Under the pieces are notes generated by a model. That model did no database searches, was not told the origin of the DNA, and saw nothing but the letters and a program-made list of their open reading frames with translations. 64,000 nt of DNA from Oscillatoriales cyanobacterium (GTDB lineage Bacteria; Cyanobacteriota; Cyanobacteriia; Cyanobacteriales; Microcoleaceae). A program made the position numbers and the translations under genes. This document shows, in pieces, positions 43,874-51,442 of the stretch. The number at the start of each line of letters is the position of its first letter. Position 1 is the first letter of the stretch. Location: NCBI GenBank assembly GCA_004292955.1, contig RDXX01000009.1:248001-312000 (forward strand). The letters are read 5' to 3'.

Positions 43874-45022
43874 ATGATTATCTCCCATATAGTTCTGCAA
43901 AATTGGCGCAATTTTCAGTCAGTGAATGTTGAGTTGCGCGATCGCGTTTTTCTGGTAGGCCCGAATGCCTGTGGTAAGTCAAACTTTCTCGATTCATTGC
44001 GCTTTTTGCGGGATCTGGCCAAAGCAGGAGGCGGATTGCAGAAAGCCGTGAGCGATCGAGGCGGCGTCTCAAAAATTCGCAGTCTTTATGCACGTCGATA
44101 TCCCGATGTAGAAATAGAAATTCACCTTTCAGAATCTAATTCCGAACAGCCATTATGGAGGTATGGGCTGGGAATTAAACAGAAAAAAGGTGGGAAAAAT
44201 GAGCCGATTGTTGCCTACGAGCGAGTTTGGAAGGGCGATCGGCAAATTATCGATCGCCCTACTCAAGAAGATGAGAACGATGAGCTACGTCTCACCCAGA
44301 CTTATTTAGAGCAAATTAATGCTAATGCAGAATTTAGAGAAATTGCTAAATTTTTAGAATCGATTTTATATTTACATTTAATTCCTCAGTTAGTTCGTCA
44401 TCCCGAAGCTTTTGCTACTCCTGGACTTTCCGAAGATCCTTTTGGTAGAACTTTTTTAGAGCGAGTTGCTAAAACTCCCGAAAAAACCCGAAAATCACGA
44501 TTAAAAAAAATTGAAGATGCTTTAAAGTTAGCTGTACCACAATTGAAAAACCTCACAGATACCAAAGATGTGATGGGAGTTCCGCATTTAGAAGCTGTTT
44601 ACGAACATTGGCGGCCCGGAGCGGGGAAACAACGGGAAGACCAATTTTCTGACGGAACGTTACGGTTAATTGGTTTGCTTTGGTCGCTGTTAGAAACTGA
44701 TTCATTATTGTTACTAGAAGAACCAGAACTCTCCTTAAATTCGGCGATTGTTAGCAATCTACCGTCTCTGATTTATCGCCTTCAGCGTCCGAGAAAGCGA
44801 CAGGTTATTCTCAGTACCCATAGTGCCGATTTGCTCTCAGACAAAGGCATTGGCGGCGAAGAGGTGCTGCTAATGACACCGACTGCTGAAGGAACTCAAG
44901 TAAAACTTGCCTCTAGTAACGAACAAATAACAATGCTATTAGAAGGAGGTTTAAGTATAGCTGATGCTGCACTTCCTCTCACAGCACCGCCCGCCATCGA
45001 ACAACTCAGTTTATTCAAATGA
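43874..45022 (+). CDS. AAA family ATPase (OLD/RecF-like)
   Basis: 382 aa ATPase of the ABC/SMC-like AAA_21/AAA_15 group. Walker A is GPNACGKS at about residues 29-36, the signature-like QFSDGTLRLIGLLWSLL lies near 260, Walker B LLLLEEPELSLN near 280, and the switch His in ILSTHSADLLSD. The middle part is helical. No nuclease domain is fused; instead the next gene, which overlaps by 4 bp (ATGA), encodes a protein with TOPRIM-like features. Together they look like a split OLD-type pair, an architecture found in several antiphage systems (for example PARIS AriA/AriB and other ATPase plus nuclease pairs). Role in defence is inferred. Confidence 0.88.
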   Translation: MIISHIVLQNWRNFQSVNVELRDRVFLVGPNACGKSNFLDSLRFLRDLAKAGGGLQKAVSDRGGVSKIRSLYARRYPDVEIEIHLSESNSEQPLWRYGLGIKQKKGGKNEPIVAYERVWKGDRQIIDRPTQEDENDELRLTQTYLEQINANAEFREIAKFLESILYLHLIPQLVRHPEAFATPGLSEDPFGRTFLERVAKTPEKTRKSRLKKIEDALKLAVPQLKNLTDTKDVMGVPHLEAVYEHWRPGAGKQREDQFSDGTLRLIGLLWSLLETDSLLLLEEPELSLNSAIVSNLPSLIYRLQRPRKRQVILSTHSADLLSDKGIGGEEVLLMTPTAEGTQVKLASSNEQITMLLEGGLSIADAALPLTAPPAIEQLSLFK

Positions 45023-45630
45023 CGGATATTCCCATCAATTTAGTGTTTGAGGATGTACTGAGTGAAGCAGTTCTTAAAGAAATGCTTAAACAGTCTCAAC
45101 GTCGATTTTCAGTGGGAAATTGCTTGAACCAGAGAGGATATGGCAAAATCAAAAAGATTCTTCCTGGATTAAATCATGCGGCGAAGGGAATGCCATACTT
45201 AGTATTAACTGATTTGGATAATGCAGACTGTCCGCTAGTAATTCTTTCCGAGTGGCTAACTCAACCAAAACATCCTAATCTGCTGTTTCGGATTGCGGTT
45301 AAAGAAGTGGAAGCGTGGTTACTTGCACATCGGGAGGGATTTGCCGAATTTCTGGGTATTTCAGTAGACTTAATTCCTGGCGATGTGGATCGAATTTCCG
45401 ATCCCAAACAGCTTTTAATCACTCTGGCTAAAAAGTCAAGGAAGCGAAATCTGCGGGAGGGGATTGTCCCCGATCGTAATAGTACCGCAAAAATTGGTAA
45501 AGACTATAACGGTCAACTCATCCAGTTTGTCAATCAAAGTTGGCAGGTTGCATCAGCACAGACTAATTCCCCCAGTTTACAACGAGCTATGAATGCACTC
45601 ATAAGTTTTCAACCAACCTGGGAAACGTGA
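45019..45630 (+). CDS. DUF4276-like protein with TOPRIM-type motif order
   Basis: 203 aa. It starts NLVFEDVLSEAVLKEMLKQ (Glu followed by a helix), then PYLVLTDLDNADCP (DxD after a hydrophobic strand), then LFRIAVKEVEAWLLAHREGFAEFL, where VKEVEAWL is a common DUF4276/TOPRIM-like signature. The order Glu, DxD, Glu fits metal-dependent nuclease or OLD-like TOPRIM domains. The rest (residues 115-203) is basic. Its ATG overlaps the TGA of the ATPase gene, so the two are surely co-translated. Not a named defence gene to my knowledge; nuclease activity is an inference. Confidence 0.75.
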   Translation: MTDIPINLVFEDVLSEAVLKEMLKQSQRRFSVGNCLNQRGYGKIKKILPGLNHAAKGMPYLVLTDLDNADCPLVILSEWLTQPKHPNLLFRIAVKEVEAWLLAHREGFAEFLGISVDLIPGDVDRISDPKQLLITLAKKSRKRNLREGIVPDRNSTAKIGKDYNGQLIQFVNQSWQVASAQTNSPSLQRAMNALISFQPTWET

Positions 45631-45704
45631 GGAGAAAAAAAGAGAAATTATGCGCTCGCCAACGACAATTAATCAACTCATCATCTATAATATAACGGGA
45701 GGGG

Positions 45705-47639
45705 ATGAGTAGACCCGACACCTACCCACAAACTATGCAACCCATCCAAATCACCACATTCCAAGCTTTGCGGCGCAGCCTAAGCCTGATAATCAAAGCC
45801 GCACCGATCGAACTCCGCAATTTAATCATACTCAACATCATCCGCGGTGCCGCCCCATCTGGCGTGCTTGTTTTAGATAAACTAATCATTGATGAAGTAT
45901 CTCGGTTGCTGTTGCAAACCCAAACAGCACAGCCCTTAGCTTTGATCCTTTCCCACCCAATCTTGCTGTGGAGTATTGTCGGAGTCTTAACTCTCAAGTT
46001 AGTCAGCGATTCAATCGAAACCATGAGTTCTTTTGCAGCAACATCTTTGCGCGATCGCGTGCAAGGTGGAGTTGAAGGACAAGTTCTCGAAAAAGTCGCC
46101 AATTTCGACGATATCGCCCTGTTTGAAAACCCCGAACTATTAAATATCTTAGAACTTGCCAAAACCGGAGTTAAACAAGTACAGCAACTAGCATTCACCA
46201 TCAGCATGACAATCACGGGAATTTGTATCTTCATTCCCTCGATCGGCCTGGCTGCATCAATAGCTTGGTGGGTTCCTGTGGTGATGGTGGTGTCATCACT
46301 TCCCTCAATTCACATTGAAAGAAAATATCTCAAACTTATCTGGAGAGTTCAAAAAAAGCAAGCTAAAATCACTCGCGAGATGAACTTATCCGCTACGGTA
46401 TTGACAGGGGAAGAATATGCTAAAGAATTGCGTTTGTTTGGGTTGCAGGAACTTTGGCTCAAACGCTGGAATGGTCAGTATTTGCAGTTTTTTAGCGAGA
46501 TGCAGCAAGTGCGAAAAAAAGGAGCGATTGTTGTACTTTTGTGGTCGATATTTAGTAGAATAGGTGTAGCCTTGCCATTTGTTTATGTGGTCATGGGAGC
46601 TTTGGGAGGGCGCTACACTTTGGGAGATTTGGCGCTGTATTCTGGTTTGATTGTTCAAGTAGAAACCAGTTTGCAATTGCTGATTGGGAATTACACTAAT
46701 TTGTACGATATTTCCCTCGGCGTCAGTCCGATTTTTCAACTTTTGGATCTCAAACCCGAGTTGCAGTCTCCGCTGGTGAATGTGGCATCTCGCTTGCCTA
46801 GTTTAGAAGATTACGGGCAAGATGCCCGTGCCACAAATCAAGTATCAGATCACGGGCAAGATGCCCGTGCCACAAAAGATAAAATTGGTATCGAGATTAA
46901 GGATTTATCTTTTTGCTATCCCGGTAGCACTAAAAGCACGATCGCAAATATCGACTTAACCATTAATCCGGGTGAAATGCTAGTGCTTGTCGGGGAAAAT
47001 GGCGCGGGTAAGACGACTCTTGGCAAACTCCTCGGTCGCCTGTACGACCCGACAAGTGGTACGATCGCCTGGAATGGCAAAGATTTGCGATCGTACCCTC
47101 TAGCATACGTGCGATCGCGCATCGCCGTTGTCATGCAAGATTACGCCCGTTTCCCCTCCACAGTGCGCGAAAACGTCGGTTTTGGCGACTTGCTTTCACT
47201 GTCGGATGACACCGCAATTAACGAAGCTATTTCCGAAGCAGGAATTAGCGCAAAAGTCAATAGTCTTTCCGCAGGTTTAGAGACACCGTTGGGGAAACAA
47301 TTAGAAGACGGCATAGACTTATCGGGGGGACAGTGGCAAAGAATTGCGATCGCCCGCGCCTTAATGCGGCTTGATACAGCCGAAGTCCTAATTTTTGACG
47401 AACCAACCGCCGCCCTCGACCCCAAGACAGAACACGAAATTTACAGCATCTTCCGCCAAATCGCCGCCGGGAAAACCACGATTGTCATCAGCCACAGGTT
47501 GGGATTGGCCAAAATTGCCGATCGCATCGCCGTGATGGAAAATGGTAAAATAGTCGAAATCGGAACTCACGACGAATTGATAGAATTGGGCGAAATTTAC
47601 TGTTCCATGTTCACCCGTCAAGCTAGCAGCTATATTTAG
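45705..47639 (+). CDS. ABC transporter, fused permease and ATPase
   Basis: 644 aa half-transporter exporter: about five to six membrane segments within residues 1-350 and a nucleotide-binding domain with Walker A GENGAGKTT, Q-loop VVMQDYARFP, signature LSGGQWQRIAIARALM, Walker B VLIFDEPTAALDP and switch ISHRLG. Dimerises in the cytoplasmic membrane; substrate (peptide, lipid or drug) unknown. Residues about 370-392 contain YGQDARATNQVSDHGQDARAT, encoded by two copies of a 24-bp dispersed repeat lying in the linker between the two domains; the frame is kept. ATG 45705 has GGGAGG very close; ATG 45735 is an alternative. Confidence 0.93.
   Translation: MSRPDTYPQTMQPIQITTFQALRRSLSLIIKAAPIELRNLIILNIIRGAAPSGVLVLDKLIIDEVSRLLLQTQTAQPLALILSHPILLWSIVGVLTLKLVSDSIETMSSFAATSLRDRVQGGVEGQVLEKVANFDDIALFENPELLNILELAKTGVKQVQQLAFTISMTITGICIFIPSIGLAASIAWWVPVVMVVSSLPSIHIERKYLKLIWRVQKKQAKITREMNLSATVLTGEEYAKELRLFGLQELWLKRWNGQYLQFFSEMQQVRKKGAIVVLLWSIFSRIGVALPFVYVVMGALGGRYTLGDLALYSGLIVQVETSLQLLIGNYTNLYDISLGVSPIFQLLDLKPELQSPLVNVASRLPSLEDYGQDARATNQVSDHGQDARATKDKIGIEIKDLSFCYPGSTKSTIANIDLTINPGEMLVLVGENGAGKTTLGKLLGRLYDPTSGTIAWNGKDLRSYPLAYVRSRIAVVMQDYARFPSTVRENVGFGDLLSLSDDTAINEAISEAGISAKVNSLSAGLETPLGKQLEDGIDLSGGQWQRIAIARALMRLDTAEVLIFDEPTAALDPKTEHEIYSIFRQIAAGKTTIVISHRLGLAKIADRIAVMENGKIVEIGTHDELIELGEIYCSMFTRQASSYI
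46811..46875 (+). repeat. Two 24-bp repeats (ACGGGCAAGATGCCCGTGCC) inside the ABC transporter gene
   Basis: ACGGGCAAGATGCCCGTGCC plus ACAA occurs at 46813-46836 and 46852-46875, 39 bp apart, so both are read as GQDARAT. The core ACGGGCAAGATGCCCGT is palindromic. A decayed copy (ACGGGCAAGATGCCAGT) lies at about 38025. Confidence 0.9.
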
Positions 47640-47881
47640 ATATTGGTTATTGGTTGCTTGTTATTAGTTATTGGTTATTTTGTATATCAAATCGGGTGAC
47701 ATCCGAATTATGTAGTGCTGTCCCCGCTCGCTATTGGGGTAGCGAGCGGGGACAGCACTGACTATTCCGATGCAACCAGAAACGATATTATTGTTATTTT
47801 TTGCCTGCTACGAATAACCAATAACCAATAACTAATCACCAACTGTCAACTGCCAACTGCCAACTGCCAACTGCCAACTGA
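47640..47881. repeat. Intergenic heptamers and palindrome
   Basis: TTGGTTA-type heptamers (47641-47680), the palindrome GTGCTGTCCCCGCTCGCTA...TAGCGAGCGGGGACAGCAC (about 47714-47758), and CAACTGC heptamers (about 47842-47880) fill the spacer between two convergent genes. No gene. Confidence 0.75.
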
Positions 47882-48304
47882 CTATCTCCCAGTCAGCGTA
47901 TCCGCATAAGGATCGGGCAAAGCTTGCTGCACCTCCAACACCGACAAAGAATCTCCACTTACAGGTTGGCTAATTGACTTTTTTTTTAGTCCGTCTCCCC
48001 GCATATCGCGCTCTTGCAACTTCACCAATTCCTCCTGATAAACAGCAACAATTCGCCCCAAACTGATTACCAAATCATCCCAATTCTCATCTCCGACCAA
48101 CTTCTCAGAAATCCCCTCAAACAACTCTCCAGCCTGCCGTTTTTGCACGTAAGCCTTCAACAGCTTTCCCGACTTTTGCAAAACCGCCTGATAAATCTCT
48201 CCATCCGACCACCACAGCCCCTGTTGACTCAGCAGCCAAGTCAAAATATACTCCCGAGCGTGTTGCTCCTTCACCCAGGCTGCCAGATACTGCAAATCTT
48301 CCAT
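47882..48304 (-). CDS. Hypothetical protein, 140 aa
   Basis: Not recognised. A soluble, helical protein without signal peptide or membrane segment: MEDLQYLAAWVKEQHAREYILTWLL, a Trp-rich patch (QQGLWWSDGEIYQAVL), and a more polar C-terminal tail (KKKSISQPVSGDSLSVLEVQQALPDPYADTLTGR). Normal start (ATG 48304). It is divergent from gnd, 298 bp away, and convergent with the ABC transporter gene. Codon pattern fits its neighbours, so I believe it is real. Confidence 0.65.
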   Translation of the reverse strand: MEDLQYLAAWVKEQHAREYILTWLLSQQGLWWSDGEIYQAVLQKSGKLLKAYVQKRQAGELFEGISEKLVGDENWDDLVISLGRIVAVYQEELVKLQERDMRGDGLKKKSISQPVSGDSLSVLEVQQALPDPYADTLTGR

Positions 48305-48518
48305 AATTACAACAGTCTCCTAAATTTTCCTCAAAATGTCCGCTTATCTGTATCTATCGTTACTGCGATCGAATTAATATCCGTCTCATTATCCCTCACC
48401 GCTCTCTTTAATATCGCTAATATCGCTTAAATCTTAAAAAAACCCTAGTGATTCACCAAACATCAATTTTTTGAATATAAAAATACACTTAAACTGACAT
48501 CTTGCATCATGCTCGCTT

Positions 48519-48594
48519 AACAGGCTTTCCGGCCTGTTCCACAAAGAGTAAATTCCCTCTCAGGTCTAAAGACTCTGAGTTTCCCACTTACCGA
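48519..48594 (+). repeat. Palindrome plus 42-nt hairpin leader repeat upstream of gnd
   Basis: 48519-48538 is AACAGGCTTTCCGGCCTGTT (also at 29536). 48553-48594 repeats the leader sequence seen at 22631-22672, with the CTCAGGTC-TAAA-GACTCTGAG hairpin at 48559-48579, ending 8 nt before the gnd ATG. Both copies are just ahead of a start codon. Confidence 0.8.
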
Positions 48595-48602
48595 GTATTT
48601 TT

Positions 48603-50057
48603 ATGGCAAAGCAAAATTTTGGTTTAATCGGTCTAGCAGTTATGGGCGAAAACCTAGCCCTCAACGTCGAAAGCAGAGGCTTCTCCGTAGCGGTATACAA
48701 CCGCACAGCAGCCAAAACCGACGAATTCATGGCAAAACGGGCTCAGGGCAAAAACATTGTAGCCACCAAGACTCTGGCGGAATTCGTCGAAGCTCTAGAA
48801 CGTCCTCGAAGAATCTTAGTCATGGTACAAGCTGGCAAAGCCGTAGATGCGGTAATTGACCAGCTCAAACCCATGCTAGACCCCAATGACATGATTATTG
48901 ACGGCGGCAACTCCCTCTACGATGACACCGAACGTCGCACCAAAGATTTAGAAGCTGCCGGACTGGGATTTGTCGGCATGGGCATTAGCGGCGGCGAAGA
49001 AGGCGCACTGAATGGCGCTAGCATGATGCCCGGTGGCACGCTGGCAGCCTACAAGGAATTAGAGCCAATTCTCGTCAAAATAGCGGCTCAAGTAGATGAC
49101 GGCCCCTGCGTCACATTCATCGGCCCTGGCGGTGCCGGTCACTATGTGAAAATGGTGCACAACGGTATTGAGTACGGGGATATGCAGCTCATTGCTGAAG
49201 CCTACGATTTGCTAAAAAACGTCGGTGGACTCAGCGGCCAGGAGTTGCAGGAAGTTTTTGCCGAATGGAATACCACGGACGAACTCAACTCGTTTTTGAT
49301 TGAAATTACGGCTAATATTTTCAAATACATTGACCCGGAAACTAAGCAACCCTTAGTTGAGGTAATTATGGATGCTGCCGGTCAAAAAGGTACTGGTCGC
49401 TGGACTGTAATGAGTGCTTTGGAATTGGGCGTGAGCATTCCCACAATTATCGCTGCTGTGAATGCCAGAATCATGTCTTCTTACAAAGCAGAGCGCGTCA
49501 AAGCTTCGGAACAACTGACGGGGCCTACCACCAAGTACGAAGGCGATCCTAAAGAGTTTGTGAACAAAGTTCGGGATGCTCTTTACTGCTCGAAAATTTG
49601 CTCCTACGCCCAAGGTATGGCGCTGTTGAGCGCGGCCTCAAAGTCGTATAATTATGACTTGAGTTTGAGCGAAATTTCCCGCATTTGGAAGGGCGGCTGT
49701 ATCATTCGGGCTGGATTTTTGGACAAGATTAAAAAAGCTTTCAAGGACGATCCCGCACTGCCGAATTTGCTGTTAGCGCCAGAGTTTAAACAGAGCATTC
49801 TCGATCGCCAATCAGCTTGGCGCGAAGTGTTATCTACGGCTAGCCTGCTGGGTATCGCTGTACCGGCCTTCAGCGCGTCCCTGGACTATTTCGACAGCTA
49901 TCGGCGCGATCGACTCCCGCAAAACCTGACGCAAGCTCAGCGCGATTATTTCGGGGCTCACACCTACGAGCGCACCGACAAACCGCGCGGTGAATTCTTC
50001 CACTCAGAGTGGACTCAGGCTGCTAAAGAGTCGCTGCAAACTGGTACTGCTGATTAA
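48603..50057 (+). CDS. gnd: 6-phosphogluconate dehydrogenase (decarboxylating)
   Basis: Oxidative pentose phosphate pathway enzyme making ribulose 5-phosphate, NADPH and CO2; important at night in cyanobacteria. The 484 aa protein starts MAKQNFGLIGLAVMGENLALN (dinucleotide-binding GLxxMGxN), has IIDGGNSLYDDTERR, GMGISGGEEGALNGASMMPGG, VKMVHNGIEYGDMQL (catalytic Lys) and RIWKGGCIIRAGFLD, and ends with ALDYFDSYRRDRLPQNLTQAQRDYFGAHTYER. Full length; no frame problem. The 42-nt leader repeat ends 8 nt upstream and there is no clear Shine-Dalgarno sequence. A GGTGCGTTTCGGCGCACC hairpin follows the stop. Confidence 0.97.
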   Translation: MAKQNFGLIGLAVMGENLALNVESRGFSVAVYNRTAAKTDEFMAKRAQGKNIVATKTLAEFVEALERPRRILVMVQAGKAVDAVIDQLKPMLDPNDMIIDGGNSLYDDTERRTKDLEAAGLGFVGMGISGGEEGALNGASMMPGGTLAAYKELEPILVKIAAQVDDGPCVTFIGPGGAGHYVKMVHNGIEYGDMQLIAEAYDLLKNVGGLSGQELQEVFAEWNTTDELNSFLIEITANIFKYIDPETKQPLVEVIMDAAGQKGTGRWTVMSALELGVSIPTIIAAVNARIMSSYKAERVKASEQLTGPTTKYEGDPKEFVNKVRDALYCSKICSYAQGMALLSAASKSYNYDLSLSEISRIWKGGCIIRAGFLDKIKKAFKDDPALPNLLLAPEFKQSILDRQSAWREVLSTASLLGIAVPAFSASLDYFDSYRRDRLPQNLTQAQRDYFGAHTYERTDKPRGEFFHSEWTQAAKESLQTGTAD

Positions 50058-50068
50058 TTAGTTTTTGT

Positions 50069-50094
50069 AGGGTGCGTTTCGGCGCACCTTACTA
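50069..50094. terminator. GC-rich hairpin after gnd (dispersed palindrome)
   Basis: GTAGGGTGCGTTTCGGCGCACCTTAC, a stem of GTGCG-type arms, 12 bp after the gnd stop; near-copy of the hairpin after the SDR gene. May terminate both gnd and the convergent gene; no U-tract. Confidence 0.45.
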
Positions 50095-50367
50095 ATTAAT
50101 CTGGGGTTGCAAATTGTTTTGACGTTTGTTTTTGAGATAGCTTTTAATATATTCGTCGTTAAAGAGCGATCGGGCGATCGTCAGTGCTTCTTGTCTTTCT
50201 GCGTCTGTCATGTAGTCATCGCCTTTTAAGCCTGATGGCGGGTGTCGGGGATCGCCGCCTGCATCGAGGAATCGCTGACGGACGTTAGCGAAGCCCTCGA
50301 AGAGGATCGCCATTAATTCTCCCAATCTCCGGTCTTGTTCTCGAATGATATCATGCGATTTCGTCAT
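50092..50367 (-). CDS. Small hypothetical protein carrying the 29-bp repeat
   Basis: 91 aa from ATG 50367 (MTKSHDIIREQDRRLGELM); a TTG at 50376 is the only alternative. Polar, helical, no membrane segment. Residues AILFEGFANVRQRF are encoded by the 29-bp repeat shared with the GH31 and Asn-synthetase-like genes, so about a tenth of the protein is repeat-derived. The C-terminal half (MTDAERQEALTIARSLFNDEYIKSYLKNKRQ) looks like a small regulatory or antitoxin-type protein but no family is recognised. It is divergent from the Mrr-like gene (50449). Confidence 0.6.
   Translation of the reverse strand: MTKSHDIIREQDRRLGELMAILFEGFANVRQRFLDAGGDPRHPPSGLKGDDYMTDAERQEALTIARSLFNDEYIKSYLKNKRQNNLQPQIN
50283..50311 (+). 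repeat. 29-bp intragenic palindromic repeat (copy in 91-aa gene)
   Basis: Plus strand CGTTAGCGAAGCCCTC then GAAGAGGATCGCC; the gene reads the opposite strand as A-I-L-F-E-G-F-A-N. Third identical copy. Confidence 0.9.
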
Positions 50368-50448
50368 AGTCTTCAACCTCGTCTATACGAACAACTCGCC
50401 ACTTTGTATTATAAACTATAGATATCTCTTTAAAGTAAGTGTAATTTT

Positions 50449-50919
50449 ATGAAACCTTTTCTAGTAAGAGCCGCTGCCATTATCGGTGATATTGCAGCAT
50501 TGGTATTTGATACAATTAAAGAAGAAGAATCAAAAAAACTTTTATCAGACAGCGGTATTCTCGAAGTGGATGCAATGACTGGCAAAGAGTTTGAAAAATT
50601 TCTAGCTGTCCATTTTAGAAACTGTGGTTATAGCGTCACTTTAACTCAAGACAGTCAAGATTATGGAGCAGATTTGATTTTGTACAAAGACGGATCGAAA
50701 ACAGTAGTTCAAGCAAAAAGAAGCAAAAATCCAGTTGGGATTAAAGCAGTTCAAGAAGTAGCAGGAGCCGTCAGACATTACAACGGAAATAAAGGCAGAG
50801 TCATCACCAACAACAGATTTACAGAAAATGCTTGCAAACTTGCCAAATCTAACGACGTAGAGTTATGGGATAGAAAAAAACTCATCGAATTCATCCTGAC
50901 AGCTAAGAATTATCAATAA
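50449..50919 (+). CDS. Restriction endonuclease-like (Mrr_cat) protein
   Basis: 156 aa single-domain PD-(D/E)xK nuclease-like protein. After a hydrophobic N-terminus (VRAAAIIGDIAALVF, possible membrane contact) comes MTGKEFEKFLAVHFRNCGYSVTLTQDSQDYGADLIL, then TVVQAKRSKNPVGIKAVQEVAGAVRHY; this gives the catalytic set E...D(YGAD)...QxK of Mrr-type type IV restriction enzymes. The end GRVITNNRFTENACKLAKSNDVELWDRKKLIEFI is also family-typical. Such proteins are thought to cut modified DNA or act on topologically closed DNA; target unknown. 3 bp separate it from arfB downstream, so they share a transcript. Confidence 0.88.
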   Translation: MKPFLVRAAAIIGDIAALVFDTIKEEESKKLLSDSGILEVDAMTGKEFEKFLAVHFRNCGYSVTLTQDSQDYGADLILYKDGSKTVVQAKRSKNPVGIKAVQEVAGAVRHYNGNKGRVITNNRFTENACKLAKSNDVELWDRKKLIEFILTAKNYQ

Positions 50920-50922
50920 ATC

Positions 50923-51336
50923 ATGTTACAAATCTCTAATACAGTGTTTATTCCAGATGCCGAAATTGAACTTACTGCCATTCGCTCCCAAGGCGCGGGC
51001 GGACAAAATGTAAATAAGGTGGCGAGTGCTATTCACCTGCGCTTTGATATCCCAGCTTCTTCATTACCCGATCGCTACAAAGAGCGTTTATTGCAACTCA
51101 ACGATGGGCGAATCACCTCCGAAGGTGTGATTATCATCAAAGCACAGGAGCACCGCAGCCAGGAACAAAACCGCGAGGAGGCTTTGAGGCGGCTGCAAGA
51201 ATTGATCAAAAGTGCGATCGTCATCCCGAAAAGGCGCAAACCCAGCAAAGCGACTCGTAGTTCCCAGCGCAAGCGTCTTGACAGCAAAACCAAGCGGGGG
51301 CAGATTAAGGCTCTGAGAGGGAAAATTACCGATTAA
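50923..51336 (+). CDS. arfB: Ribosome-rescue peptidyl-tRNA hydrolase ArfB
   Basis: 137 aa release-factor-like protein hydrolysing peptidyl-tRNA on ribosomes stalled without a stop codon. The GGQ loop is AIRSQGAGGQNVNKVASAIHLRFDI, and the basic C-terminal tail (KRRKPSKATRSSQRKRLDSKTKRGQIKALRGK) that probes the mRNA channel is present. No codon-recognition domain. Length matches ArfB/YaeJ. ATG 50923 lies 3 nt after the stop of the Mrr-like gene. Confidence 0.93.
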   Translation: MLQISNTVFIPDAEIELTAIRSQGAGGQNVNKVASAIHLRFDIPASSLPDRYKERLLQLNDGRITSEGVIIIKAQEHRSQEQNREEALRRLQELIKSAIVIPKRRKPSKATRSSQRKRLDSKTKRGQIKALRGKITD

Positions 51337-51353
51337 GGGATCAAAGGGCTCCC

Positions 51354-51423
51354 AGGTACGTAGTTGCGCTTCAGCGCTCTTTTTGGGATATCGGAAAGAG
51401 CGCTGAAGCGCAACTACGTACCT
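51354..51423. repeat. Dispersed 69-bp inverted repeat, second copy
   Basis: AGGTACGTAGTTGCGCTTCA ... TGAAGCGCAACTACGTACCT; stem of about 27 bp including GCGCTCTTT/AAAGAGCGC. Placed between the convergent arfB and XRE1 genes, where it could terminate both. First copy at 4094-4162. Confidence 0.8.
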
Positions 51424-51442
51424 AAGAATTAACCCCTGCGCG

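Noticed and set aside
47714..47758. Rho-independent terminator between convergent genes
   Set aside because: A strong palindrome but no U-tract, and similar palindromes are dispersed elsewhere; listed as repeat only.
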